Source: JBAXAM01 sp037142515 (GTDB lineage: Bacteria; Pseudomonadota; Gammaproteobacteria; UBA9339). From it: a stretch of DNA of 18,925 nucleotides. The notes under the pieces are model-generated. The model saw only the letters and a program-made list of their open reading frames with translations. It did not search any database and was not told the DNA's origin. Positions 9,212-17,367 of this stretch are shown piece after piece. Where the stretch lies: contig JBAXAM010000026.1 in NCBI GenBank assembly GCA_037142515.1, positions 1 through 18,925 on the forward strand. Reading direction: 5' to 3'. Each line of letters begins with the position of its first letter. Within the stretch, counting starts at the first letter, position 1. The position numbers were made by a program, and so were the translations under genes.

Positions 9212-9855
9212 TTTGCAAGTACTGTATTTTGTTTACTGTCTTCACCCTCAAGCGCGAACTCTTGTATTTGTAATTTCTTTGCTTCCTGCTTTACTATGCA
9301 GGGGATATGTTTAATTCCTAATTGTTTGGTAATTAATCCATATTGATCAAAGTAGATTCGGTCGTTTAGTTTTTTCCCGGCTTCTTTGATATTGCCTTTT
9401 ACTAAAATATATTTTATGTAATCATGTTTTTTAGAATTCTCCAATGCCCAGTTGGTTTGCGCTTTGTCATCAGCGTCTAAGAAAAACAAAACTCCATGCA
9501 GTTTGATGGTATCTAACGGATTTATAATCGTTCCTTTTTTGGCTATTATATTTTTTTCATGATCTTCTATGTCTTTACCTAAAATATAGGTAGGATCGTA
9601 ATAAAAGGTTTTTGGTTCTTTTGTAGTAGTAAGACCAGAAACAGGAGTGGGGCGCAAAGTATGCTCTTTTACATTTTCAGCAAATTTTTTATTTAATTTA
9701 GCCATCTCTCCGTTTTGCTGCATTTCGTTTAGTCTTTGATAAATAAACTCTCTGATGTCTTGTTCCTCTATCGGAAATAGAGGTCCCCAAACACCGAGAT
9801 TTTTAGCTTGCGCTAAAGCCATGGTAAAAATGATTGGAAGCATTATAATTTTCAT
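9208..9855 (-). CDS. traW: TraW, F-type pilus assembly protein
   Basis: A 215-residue protein (F TraW: 210). The signal peptide ends at AQA (15-17). The family pattern follows: LGVWGPLFPIEEQDI near the mature N-terminus, LRPTPVSGL, FYYDPT, IINPLDTI, VLFFLDADD, ILVKGNI and RIYFDQYGLITKQLGIKHIP. TraW is periplasmic and partners TrbC in pilus assembly. GAGGAA for its translation lies inside the end of traC, 5 bp upstream. In F, trbI sits between traC and traW; here it is absent. Confidence 0.95.
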   Translation of the reverse strand: MKIIMLPIIFTMALAQAKNLGVWGPLFPIEEQDIREFIYQRLNEMQQNGEMAKLNKKFAENVKEHTLRPTPVSGLTTTKEPKTFYYDPTYILGKDIEDHEKNIIAKKGTIINPLDTIKLHGVLFFLDADDKAQTNWALENSKKHDYIKYILVKGNIKEAGKKLNDRIYFDQYGLITKQLGIKHIPCIVKQEAKKLQIQEFALEGEDSKQNTVLAK

Positions 9856-9860
9856 ATAGT

Positions 9861-12419
9861 TTAAAATTCCTCGCCGTAGTTTTCCTGTGCGACCTTTAAT
9901 ATGCTTTCAGTAATAGACACGCCCTGTTCTTGATATTCTTTAACAGCGGTAAATTCCTTACCTGCTGATGAGAACATTACCCTTGAAAATGGATCGACAA
10001 ATAATCTGCAAAATGATTGAATTCTTCCGGTCTGCAGCATGAATTCAGAAAAGCCGTTGTTTCGTGCTTCTTTGAAGTTTTTTATAAGACTGGTTACATA
10101 AGGATCAAAGTAATCTTTATGAGTTAACATAAAATCATCAAATGCTTTGGCATTTTGGAGCATAATTATTTTAATATCAGAACAATTCCAACATGCTTTT
10201 GCTTCTTCGCTTTTTTGAAAATCTTCTATGCTTTGAGTAATAGTTACAAAAGAACCGTAGTGCCGTCTTGCAGTTCTATAACCTTTTTCGATAAATCTTG
10301 CTGCTGCTTTGTTATCTCCAGAAAGAAGTCGCCACGCTTCGTCAATAACTACCATTTTTGGTTGATTGCGCAAAGATTGGTACATTTGTTCTTCTATGTT
10401 TAAAATTAAAGCAAAAAGCACCGCTTTCATAAGATCAGGTTTATTCTCAAGTTCTCCCAGCTCAAGTACAATAAATGAAGCATCTGGAGCTATGGCTGAA
10501 TAATCATTGAAAATATTTGGGTAGGGACCTTTGGTGCTGTATCTGGTTAATAACACCACTAAATCTTTTATGCGACCATCATTTCTTTCAGAGTTTAATT
10601 CCTGCAAAGCTTCTATAATATCGTCTATGTTGGTTTTTCTTTGTTTTTTATCCCAAGCGGCAATTACCGCCTGACGCAAATACTCTTCCTGAACATCATC
10701 GAGCGTTCCAGATGGCGATGCCATTACCGACAATAAATCTCGTATTTGCTCCGATGCTTCGTTTATATTATGAATATTGGTAAATGGATTTAGTTTCAGT
10801 GAGTGATACTCTAAATAGGTGCCACCTACAATTTCACAAAACTTGCGATAGGACTGACCAAGATCAATTACAAAACACCGTCCCTTTACCGACAGAACAT
10901 AGCTCAAAATATTCTGCACCAAAAAGCTTTTTCCGGCACCACTGGTTGCTGCTACTGCTATGTTATAATTAGCAGTTGGCAAAGAATCACTATACATATC
11001 AAAAAAATTGATCTGGTTTCTAAAGGAACTTAAGAGAACTCCCTGCCTGCACATCTTAAAATCAGCAACCAGAGGCAATAAATTAGCTAAGTTCCAAGTA
11101 GTTACTGTTTTTAGTCTGCCGGCTCTATCTAAATCTTGATACATCCCCTCGCTCATGACAAACGGCAAGGTAGCTAAAAATGATTGCAGCTGCATGTACT
11201 TGGTATTAAAAATCTCTATACCGTTATAGCGATAGGAAGAAATAGCAGAAGATTCATCTTTCTTTTCTTCACCGTCGCTGGAAAATAGCATCAGATTAAA
11301 GTAAGCCTTAGCAAGCTTTATAGTATCAGAAGATAAATCATCTCTGATCTTCTTCCATTCCAAAGCTGCTTCTTTGGTACCAGGGAAATATCTGGCATAA
11401 ACGCTTTCTGCTTTTTTAAACATTTGTAAGAATTCTCTCTGAGCTTTGGCTTTGGCCTCAGCTTGGGGAATTAATCTTGCGTGCATGCTGATCAAAAATG
11501 GACACCGAATTGCCTGACTTGAGCGAAATACATTAAAAAAACTGTTAGGACTCTCACATAAAGTAAGTTCATCTGGTAAGCTACGTATCGAAAGGTTGGT
11601 TATTTTAGTGCGGATTCTCTTTTTTTCAACATCCTTTTCGTTTTTTTCAGCATCCGTTTCTATAATCAACCTTTCTTGTTCACTGATTAATTCAAAAGAT
11701 TTATCAACAACCTGCTCATTTAAAGTAGTATGCTCTTCGTACCTTGCAGAATTAAAATAAATATTTTTTACATCAGGATTAATCCAAGAACGCAATACTG
11801 GTAAGAACGTCTTTAGGCTAATATTTAAAAAGCCAATTCCTGCTGATTCCAGCTCAATAGTAAAATTATCTCTAATTGTCTCAATATTTGAAATAACGCT
11901 TTCACTATACGTAGTTATGTTTTTGGATAAAAAAGCAAATAATCTATACTCTCGCAAAGCAGTAGGTAGATTTAATCTGTTTTTAAATCCATCTCTTGCT
12001 CCTTTCTTATAATATTGAACAGATGCTTTAGCTAATTCAGAATAAATATCGTTGCCATTAACTTGGTGTTTATATGCGTCATCAATAATATCGCCGACTT
12101 GATTAGACCCCCACAAGATAAATTGTAAATCTACCCCATCGTCTATTCTATGGCGCAACAAATCAGAAATACTGTTTACTAATTTTTCATCAGCACCACT
12201 AAAAACAGTAAGCTCCAAACCAAAGCCAATGCTATGTTCATTTATAAAAAGCTTCTTTTCTTCTGCAAAAAATCTGTATGGCAAAATTGCTGAAAAGCTT
12301 GGATAATCAACCGTAATAATCTTTTGTAAGTCGCTGTGATTTACATCAGACACATAAGCATCTTTATCTTCATCCAAGGCAGCTGCCACATGTTTTTTTG
12401 CTGTTTCAAATATTTTCAT
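9861..12419 (-). CDS. traC: TraC, F-type T4SS assembly ATPase (VirB4 family)
   Basis: An 852-residue ATPase (F TraC: 875). The N-terminal TraC_F_IV region is seen around LPYRFFAEEKKLFINEHSIG (residues 46-65). The ATPase domain has Walker A in VAATSGAGKSF (about 489-499; the first P-loop Gly is Ala) and Walker B in MVVIDEAWRLL (about 687-697), followed by TITQSIEDFQ and a CWNC segment. TraC is a peripheral inner-membrane ATPase that drives pilus assembly at the base of the channel. The ATG is preceded by AAGGAA. It lies 91 bp after the small double-glycine gene, with a strong hairpin in between, so its expression could be modulated there. Confidence 0.96.
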   Translation of the reverse strand: MKIFETAKKHVAAALDEDKDAYVSDVNHSDLQKIITVDYPSFSAILPYRFFAEEKKLFINEHSIGFGLELTVFSGADEKLVNSISDLLRHRIDDGVDLQFILWGSNQVGDIIDDAYKHQVNGNDIYSELAKASVQYYKKGARDGFKNRLNLPTALREYRLFAFLSKNITTYSESVISNIETIRDNFTIELESAGIGFLNISLKTFLPVLRSWINPDVKNIYFNSARYEEHTTLNEQVVDKSFELISEQERLIIETDAEKNEKDVEKKRIRTKITNLSIRSLPDELTLCESPNSFFNVFRSSQAIRCPFLISMHARLIPQAEAKAKAQREFLQMFKKAESVYARYFPGTKEAALEWKKIRDDLSSDTIKLAKAYFNLMLFSSDGEEKKDESSAISSYRYNGIEIFNTKYMQLQSFLATLPFVMSEGMYQDLDRAGRLKTVTTWNLANLLPLVADFKMCRQGVLLSSFRNQINFFDMYSDSLPTANYNIAVAATSGAGKSFLVQNILSYVLSVKGRCFVIDLGQSYRKFCEIVGGTYLEYHSLKLNPFTNIHNINEASEQIRDLLSVMASPSGTLDDVQEEYLRQAVIAAWDKKQRKTNIDDIIEALQELNSERNDGRIKDLVVLLTRYSTKGPYPNIFNDYSAIAPDASFIVLELGELENKPDLMKAVLFALILNIEEQMYQSLRNQPKMVVIDEAWRLLSGDNKAAARFIEKGYRTARRHYGSFVTITQSIEDFQKSEEAKACWNCSDIKIIMLQNAKAFDDFMLTHKDYFDPYVTSLIKNFKEARNNGFSEFMLQTGRIQSFCRLFVDPFSRVMFSSAGKEFTAVKEYQEQGVSITESILKVAQENYGEEF

Positions 12420-12467
12420 TTTTTCCTTTTTATAGCTTTCTGCTTTTTAGATTTTCATATAGGTAGA

Positions 12468-12496
12468 CCAGAGACCCGCTTAAAACGGGTCTCTGG
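12468..12496 (-). terminator. Strong hairpin between the small peptide gene and traC (possible attenuator)
   Basis: An 11-bp perfect stem, CCAGAGACCCG (12468-12478) against its complement (12486-12496), with a 7-base AT loop. It is GC-rich in an AT-rich region and lies 15 bp beyond the stop of the 86-residue gene and about 50 bp before traC. No U-run follows on either strand, so it is not a textbook intrinsic terminator. It could be a partial terminator, an RNA-processing or 3'-end stability structure, or a protein site. Confidence 0.45.
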
Positions 12497-12510
12497 CAAA
12501 CGGCTAGTAT

Positions 12511-12771
12511 CTAGTAACATGTAGGCACTTTTTCTGGTAAATCATTTAGCTTACCCCATGATTCATAAGTACAGTTTGCAGGCTTTTTTTCAGGTATACA
12601 TATCGTAATGCCATAAGAGCCATCAACTACTTTAGTACATAGATCTGTTTCTCTTGATTCAAAAATCGGATATTTCTTAACAATAACTTCTTTTATCGTT
12701 TGCCATAAATCTTGTTCAGTTCCACCAGAAACAAGACCAACTTCATTAGATTTGAGATTAGTTATACACAT
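12511..12771 (-). CDS. Small protein with double-glycine leader and four-cysteine core
   Basis: An 86-residue protein not recognised as any Tra family. The N-terminus, LKSNEVGLVSGG (6-17), looks like a double-glycine leader of the type cut and exported by peptidase-containing ABC transporters (bacteriocins, microcins). The predicted 69-residue mature part has cysteines at 45, 58, 67 and 85 and ends in Tyr, so two disulfides or modified residues are possible. No transmembrane stretch is evident. The ATG has AGAGGA at a good distance. It sits between traV and traC, where F plasmids carry other small genes, and is flanked by the two largest gaps in the cluster (107 and 91 bp), suggesting inserted cargo. 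No matching transporter or immunity gene is in the window. It might instead be a T4SS accessory with a chance GG; function unknown. Confidence 0.8.
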   Translation of the reverse strand: MCITNLKSNEVGLVSGGTEQDLWQTIKEVIVKKYPIFESRETDLCTKVVDGSYGITICIPEKKPANCTYESWGKLNDLPEKVPTCY

Positions 12772-12878
12772 ATGTTTTATTCCTCTTATTAAATTAATAA
12801 AATTTACTAAAAGCTTTTTTTATTTTTCCGAGATTTGCTATTTGGTACCTAAAAAACCGTAGTTTTTACTATAGTGAT

Positions 12879-13289
12879 TTACTCGGTAGTAGTAGCAACC
12901 GGATCGCTCGACCACCTCCCTTTTTTTATTACTGAATAAACATAAGACGCTTCGTGGTAATTACCGTTTGCATCTTCATATGGTCCTATCCAGATTTGTT
13001 GAATTTCTTCATTACTACGGATAGGTAACGTTCCATAAATCTTTTGTTTAGCTCCCATATCTTTTACTTCTGCAAGCTTCAAGTTGTCGGCTTTGAGTGA
13101 TTTTTCGGTAAAAGCTCCGTAATTTGCCATCTTGTTAATATGATGCATAGGTGCGCACTTGCCACCGGAGCCAACATCACAATCAAAGCTGCTATTCATG
13201 CCAGCGCAGCCGGACAAAAAAACAGCGCAAAAGGCAAAAGCACTTTGCTTAAACTTTTCCACCATCATTATTTTTTTTATTTCTCTCAT
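12879..13289 (-). CDS. traV: TraV, outer-membrane core lipoprotein of the F-type T4SS
   Basis: A 136-residue lipoprotein, shorter than F TraV (171). The lipobox L25-S26-G27-C28 follows a hydrophobic segment. Right after it, GMNSSFDCDVGSGGKCAPM shows the two-cysteine motif of the TraV family. TraV is the VirB7-like lipoprotein that anchors TraK to the outer membrane and links to TraB. The ATG overlaps the traB stop by 4 bp, with GAGGAG at ideal distance. A 107-bp AT-rich gap follows, with no clear terminator. Confidence 0.92.
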   Translation of the reverse strand: MREIKKIMMVEKFKQSAFAFCAVFLSGCAGMNSSFDCDVGSGGKCAPMHHINKMANYGAFTEKSLKADNLKLAEVKDMGAKQKIYGTLPIRSNEEIQQIWIGPYEDANGNYHEASYVYSVIKKGRWSSDPVATTTE

Positions 13290-14623
13290 TTCATCTCCTC
13301 ATTATTATCATTGCCAACATTAACTGCTTGTCCCACTTGCGAGCCTTTAATGGTTTGCATTAAATTCTGTGTACCATCTTGAGTGTTGTTCTTTGCTTTT
13401 TCTAAAGAAGGTGTTAGATCGGAAGCTCCTTGCCCTTCAGTTAATGAAAAGCCTTTCAGGAAAACTATGTTGACCTGACTGCCAGCATGTATTTGCACAA
13501 TTGGGTGATACATGTCGGCAAGTTTTATGTAGTAATCAGCGAGCTTTCCAAGAGCGCTGTTAGCGCCACCAAATGCTCCATGTTGAAAAACTTTATTTGG
13601 TTGTATTGCACTGCTGGTTACTCCAAGAGGTGAAACAGATTGCGTAGTTACTGATTGCTGCATTGCATTGCCAATACCAGATAAAACTCCAGAAACTCCA
13701 GCATTCCAGATTAATTTATTATTTCTCATCACTACGTGTCCGCGAATACCATCGTTGCCACCCATATCGTTTATGGTTCCTTCTATTGGTATATCTAAAA
13801 TAAGTCCGCTTGATTTTTTTACACAACTCAATCGCTGCAATCTGATCTGACCTCTCTCGCTACTTGCATCACCGTAGGCGGCTGCTGTTACAAAACATCC
13901 TTTTAAAGACGAATGTTCACCATTTGGTAGTGTTCCATTATCTAAAATTCTCATAGTAATAGGTGTCGTATCGGTTTGGCCGTGTACGCCAGCATTGGTA
14001 TCAGCACCACTCAAAAGAACTGCTTTGGCAAAAGTTCCCGGTGGAACATAATCTTTTACAGTTTTTATTTTTGTATCTTGCATGCCAGAGGTAAGATTTT
14101 GATCACCAGTATATGAAAAACTTGTAGTAGTTATGCCTCTTGCTGCTGATTCCATTTCTGTTCTTGCTCCTAATTCTGGTTGAGATTTTTTCAAAAGAGC
14201 TGTTTCAAGCTCGGTAACTTTGGTTTGTAATTCCTGCAGTGTTACATTACCGTCGCTGAGTTCTTCTTGTTTTTTTTCAGCTAGGCTGCTTTGCAGTAAA
14301 TCTATTTGATTACTCATTTCGGTAAGTTTTTCATTTAAGCTTTTAATTTCAACTTGCTGTCCGTCTAAAGCTTTTTTAGAAGATTCTTGATCAAATTGGG
14401 CATCAACAGCACCGTCCATTTGCGCGGATTCTTCGGTATCTGGCTTTTTAGATTTTTCTGCTGTATCGCCTCGAGAGTGCATAAAAAACCAACCAGCAAA
14501 AATAAAAACTCCTAAGCCAGCTATTACCAAGTAAGCAATCTTGTTTTGGGCTATGCGCGCTAATTCGTTTAGATTCTTTATTTCTTTTGCTTTGTTTATT
14601 ACGCCTATAATTTTTTCTTTCAT
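13286..14623 (-). CDS. traB: TraB, inner-to-outer membrane scaffold of the F-type T4SS (VirB10 family)
   Basis: A 445-residue protein (F TraB: 475). One transmembrane helix (about 30-48) is followed by an acidic stretch and a coiled-coil region (about 80-150). The C-terminal VirB10/TrbI-like domain includes YVPPGTFAKAVLLSGAD, the GCFVTAAAYGD segment, RLQRLSC, GHVVMRN and GSQVNIVFLKGF. TraB spans the envelope and links TraC/TraL to the TraK-TraV outer ring. AGGAAA lies upstream of the ATG, 10 bp after traK. All landmarks are present. Confidence 0.96.
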   Translation of the reverse strand: MKEKIIGVINKAKEIKNLNELARIAQNKIAYLVIAGLGVFIFAGWFFMHSRGDTAEKSKKPDTEESAQMDGAVDAQFDQESSKKALDGQQVEIKSLNEKLTEMSNQIDLLQSSLAEKKQEELSDGNVTLQELQTKVTELETALLKKSQPELGARTEMESAARGITTTSFSYTGDQNLTSGMQDTKIKTVKDYVPPGTFAKAVLLSGADTNAGVHGQTDTTPITMRILDNGTLPNGEHSSLKGCFVTAAAYGDASSERGQIRLQRLSCVKKSSGLILDIPIEGTINDMGGNDGIRGHVVMRNNKLIWNAGVSGVLSGIGNAMQQSVTTQSVSPLGVTSSAIQPNKVFQHGAFGGANSALGKLADYYIKLADMYHPIVQIHAGSQVNIVFLKGFSLTEGQGASDLTPSLEKAKNNTQDGTQNLMQTIKGSQVGQAVNVGNDNNEEMK

Positions 14624-14633
14624 TGTTTATTTC

Positions 14634-15536
14634 CTATTTATGATCAATAACTCGATACAACAAACAAGTACCCAAAGGAGGGATGGTTTGATGTGATAAG
14701 GCAACCGCCTTTACTCCAGATTGATAAAAATATGATGGTTTTAAAGTAAGTGGGTTTCTGGTTCTGTTTTTAATTTCAGAAACACTGCCCAATAAATTTT
14801 CTCCGCGATAAAAAGCTATTGGCTTTACGTATGCAACATTATAAAAATTAGTTTTTTTATTTCTTTTGGCTTCGCTGGCTGAAAGATAAGCATAGTCTTC
14901 AGATAACTCAGCGTTAATCATGTTGCTTATGAGATCAATAAGCATTTTTTGGTAACCATCTGTTTCTGCTGCACCAGCAAAAAGCGAAGGAGTGGTTGGT
15001 TCTAATATAACAGTTCTTCCGGGCAATGTTTTTGGTGTAATAAGCAGAGAAAGATTATGTCCTTTTACCGTAGCCAAGAAAATCGTAAAAGATGTATCAG
15101 CGTATGCACTGATATAAGCTGCACCAAACGGATCAGAATTATCGTTTTTAGCGGTATATAATCCCGTAGGACCATGGATGGTTTTGATTTTATCTCCGGT
15201 AACCAAAACTCTATTAATATCTCTGTTACTTAAAACCACTTTGATTTGTTCGTTATCAGCAAATGGTATTTCTCTTACGCCAGCATAATTTACAACCGCT
15301 GGTTTACTTTTTATTTTTTGTTCGTTATTTTCATTTTCGGTATTTTTAGTAGCGACAATGTTTGCCGAAGCTACCGATTTATCGGTAGCTCCAGCATCTA
15401 CACCACTTGTACCTTGTTGGTCACTATTATGTTGTGTTGTACCGTGTGGTGTAGCAACTCTGCTAGCTTCTTCTGCAAAAATAGAACAAGCTGAAAATAA
15501 TAATAAAAATAAAGATATTTTGAGTTTAGTTATCAT
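14634..15536 (-). CDS. traK: TraK, outer-membrane core protein of the F-type T4SS (VirB9-like)
   Basis: A 300-residue protein, longer than F TraK (242). The signal peptide probably ends at IFA (19-21); a weak FSAC lipobox-like site at 14-17 is an alternative. Residues 22-80 are a low-complexity, Thr/Asn/Gln/Lys-rich linker absent from shorter TraKs, which explains the extra length. The folded part starts near VREIPFADNEQIKVVLSNRDINRV's core (about 87-110), a pattern typical of TraK/secretin-like N-domains, and continues with LSLLITPKTLPGRTVIL and a conserved C-terminal GTCLLYRV. It assembles with TraV and TraB into the outer core. The start has GGAAAC from the traE end, 2 bp upstream. Confidence 0.92.
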   Translation of the reverse strand: MITKLKISLFLLLFSACSIFAEEASRVATPHGTTQHNSDQQGTSGVDAGATDKSVASANIVATKNTENENNEQKIKSKPAVVNYAGVREIPFADNEQIKVVLSNRDINRVLVTGDKIKTIHGPTGLYTAKNDNSDPFGAAYISAYADTSFTIFLATVKGHNLSLLITPKTLPGRTVILEPTTPSLFAGAAETDGYQKMLIDLISNMINAELSEDYAYLSASEAKRNKKTNFYNVAYVKPIAFYRGENLLGSVSEIKNRTRNPLTLKPSYFYQSGVKAVALSHQTIPPLGTCLLYRVIDHK

Positions 15537-15538
15537 AA

Positions 15539-16099
15539 TTAAGTTTCCAAAATTTCAAAAAATGATGTGACCTTTAAATCTCCTGACCTATAGCTGAATT
15601 TGATAATGTAATTCTTTTTTACAGGCTCTATAGGAGTACTGCCAACCCAGTGAGCTAAAGTTCCCTTTATGAGTACATTTAGCTCTTTAGTGTTTGGCTT
15701 TACTTCTTCTGGATAAAACACCGAAGAAATGTTTTGTTTTACAACTGCTTGGTTTTCTTTATTCAGAATACCCAAAAAGTCGTGGTAGAATTTTGAATCT
15801 GTATATTGCAAAATCAGGTTGTGACTTTGGTTAATGTTTGTTGGGTTAACATTTAATCTTTCGGCAATAAAAAACAATGCCATTTGCCGCAGATAACTTG
15901 CATCAACACTGCTGTCAGAAACAACAAAAGGTTGTTTGAACTCTATTGGTACTATTACTCTTTTTTGATGTGATAAAGACCAACCAACAAGCCATACTAA
16001 AAATATATTGGAGATTAACAGACAAATACTTACCAGTAGAGAGTAATGCAATCTGCTTGAAAGTTTTTGTATATTATTTTGTGCTATTTCAAGTTTCAT
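15539..16099 (-). CDS. traE: TraE, inner-membrane F-type T4SS protein (VirB8-like role)
   Basis: A 186-residue protein (F TraE: 188). One transmembrane segment (about 20-42) is followed by a periplasmic domain with PIEFKQPFVVSDSSVDASYL, YTDSKFYHDFLG and the closing GDLKVTSFFE region characteristic of TraE. It is a bitopic scaffold protein. AAGGAT precedes the ATG, and it lies 8 bp after traL and 2 bp before traK. Confidence 0.95.
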   Translation of the reverse strand: MKLEIAQNNIQKLSSRLHYSLLVSICLLISNIFLVWLVGWSLSHQKRVIVPIEFKQPFVVSDSSVDASYLRQMALFFIAERLNVNPTNINQSHNLILQYTDSKFYHDFLGILNKENQAVVKQNISSVFYPEEVKPNTKELNVLIKGTLAHWVGSTPIEPVKKNYIIKFSYRSGDLKVTSFFEILET

Positions 16100-16107
16100 G
16101 TTTATCC

Positions 16108-16410
16108 TTAACTAAGCCAATGTCTAGCCGAAGCAGGTGGGGTTTTTACAAACAAGATTCCACCGAGATAATGCAGCGGTAAGTGCCAATACAGTAAGTT
16201 CAAAAACCATCCTATTCCTTGTCCCTTCTTGAAGTGTCTTATCGTAAACCACGCCGCTCCAGCTAGACCAAAGCCAGTTATCAAACTGCCAAGTAAAAAA
16301 CAGATACCAGTTATTGCAACTATTGGAATAAACTCATCAAGCGTTAATCCAACATAGCGCTTTGGCTCATCAATTTTTTTACAAATGTAGTATTTGTTCT
16401 CGTTACTCAT
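16108..16410 (-). CDS. traL: TraL, small inner-membrane F-type T4SS protein
   Basis: A 100-residue protein (F TraL: 91). The family motif KKIDEPKRYVGLTLDEFIP (11-29) is followed by two closely spaced hydrophobic segments (about 28-58), then FLNLLYWHLP (69-78) and a RHWLS end. TraL is the VirB3-like partner of the TraC ATPase. The Shine-Dalgarno is weak, and the start is 2 bp after the traA stop, which suggests coupling. Confidence 0.95.
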   Translation of the reverse strand: MSNENKYYICKKIDEPKRYVGLTLDEFIPIVAITGICFLLGSLITGFGLAGAAWFTIRHFKKGQGIGWFLNLLYWHLPLHYLGGILFVKTPPASARHWLS

Positions 16411-16412
16411 GT

Positions 16413-16724
16413 TTATTTAACCCATTTGCCGATGGCATAAGTTAAGGCAAACGCTACAAGTACGATGCTGCCTACTGCAAATGGATTATGGGTTTCTCTA
16501 TACTTGCGCCAGCCGTAGTAAATCTCCATAAGATAAAGCACTTTAATAAACACCGAACCAACTCCAAAATTAGCTTTTATGTCTGTTAGCGCATCACCTA
16601 ATAAGTCGGCAGCAAAAGCCGAAGTTGTATAAAAAAATCCTAAAAAAGCTAAATAGATCAAACTGAAATTAAGCCATTTGTTTTTTGGGTTACATCTAAA
16701 CTTTTTATATATTTCCATTTTCAT
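16413..16724 (-). CDS. traA: TraA-like F-type propilin
   Basis: A 103-residue protein whose position before traL, long basic leader, hydrophobic stretch and AFA-A cleavage site (36-39) match F propilin. Cleavage leaves about 65 residues (F pilin: 70), with two hydrophobic helices around a basic YGWRKYRETHNP turn, the usual pilin plan. The first ATG (16724) overlaps the previous stop as ATGA but has GAGGG only one base away. A second ATG two codons in (16718) has it at about 7 bases and is the likelier real start. No TraQ chaperone or TraX acetylase is visible. Short pilins are poorly conserved, so the call rests on architecture and context. Confidence 0.8.
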   Translation of the reverse strand: MKMEIYKKFRCNPKNKWLNFSLIYLAFLGFFYTTSAFAADLLGDALTDIKANFGVGSVFIKVLYLMEIYYGWRKYRETHNPFAVGSIVLVAFALTYAIGKWVK

Positions 16725-17359
16725 CCCTCACGTTTTATTACTTCGTTTTTATTTAATCCGAGTTTGCTTGTAGAAATCTCTAAAAACGGCGCATCACTGC
16801 CATCTGCCATTACTTGCTTGGCTTTTAGTACGTTGCCAATCAATATTGGCGGAGGATAGATATATCCACGGGCGCTATTTTGAATTTCTATAAGTCCCTT
16901 AAGATATTTTGGATAGCTGGAAGGCTCTCTGCTAATGCAATCACGATAGCGCTCCAAAAACTCTTTCTCGGTAAATGGCAGTTGCTTATCATCAACGAGA
17001 CATAGCTTTGGCCAGCCATTCATGCTTTTAATTACCGCATGGATTAGCGCATCATCAAAAGCAACGCTTTCATAACAACTTATGCACCGCATGGCATAAG
17101 TTGCTTTACTCCATGCTGACAAAGCTTGACTTTGAGTGCTGCCCTCAATTGCCTTAATAATGTCTGATGGTTTTGGTAAAAATTTACCATCATCCGGATG
17201 TTGAACATGGCGATCGATTGCAGCACTCACATCTTCGAGTCTAAAAGGTTCAAGTATTCTCCAGTAAATTTCTATAGCAGCCGAAGTAAACGACTTGCCA
17301 TAAACTTCACTAATACCGACAATTAGCTCTGCAAATTTTTTCAAATCTTGTTCAAACAT
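16721..17359 (-). CDS. DUF6475-like phage protein, possible helicase loader
   Basis: A 212-residue protein. The N-terminal 70 residues (helices, then AIDRHVQHPDDGKFLPKPSD) resemble the small phage loader/inhibitor G39P and DnaI-type N-domains, where an aromatic helix precedes a conserved F-P-P/K-P motif. The rest, with ALSAWSKA, ESVAFDDALIHAVIKSMNGW and FLERYRD, matches the DUF6475 pattern I recall from phage replication regions. No Walker motif is present, so it is not a DnaC-type ATPase. It follows the initiator gene by 8 bp with an excellent AGGAGT and overlaps traA by 4 bp. Context supports a role in loading the host helicase at the origin (inference). DUF recognition is from memory. Confidence 0.7.
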   Translation of the reverse strand: MFEQDLKKFAELIVGISEVYGKSFTSAAIEIYWRILEPFRLEDVSAAIDRHVQHPDDGKFLPKPSDIIKAIEGSTQSQALSAWSKATYAMRCISCYESVAFDDALIHAVIKSMNGWPKLCLVDDKQLPFTEKEFLERYRDCISREPSSYPKYLKGLIEIQNSARGYIYPPPILIGNVLKAKQVMADGSDAPFLEISTSKLGLNKNEVIKREG

Positions 17360-17367
17360 AATTACTC

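Noticed and set aside
12772..12878. Promoter or intrinsic terminator in the gap before the small peptide gene
   Set aside because: The region is so AT-rich that many -10-like hexamers appear, with no convincing -35 partner; the only hairpin (AAAAAC/GTTTTT around 12854-12869) is weak.
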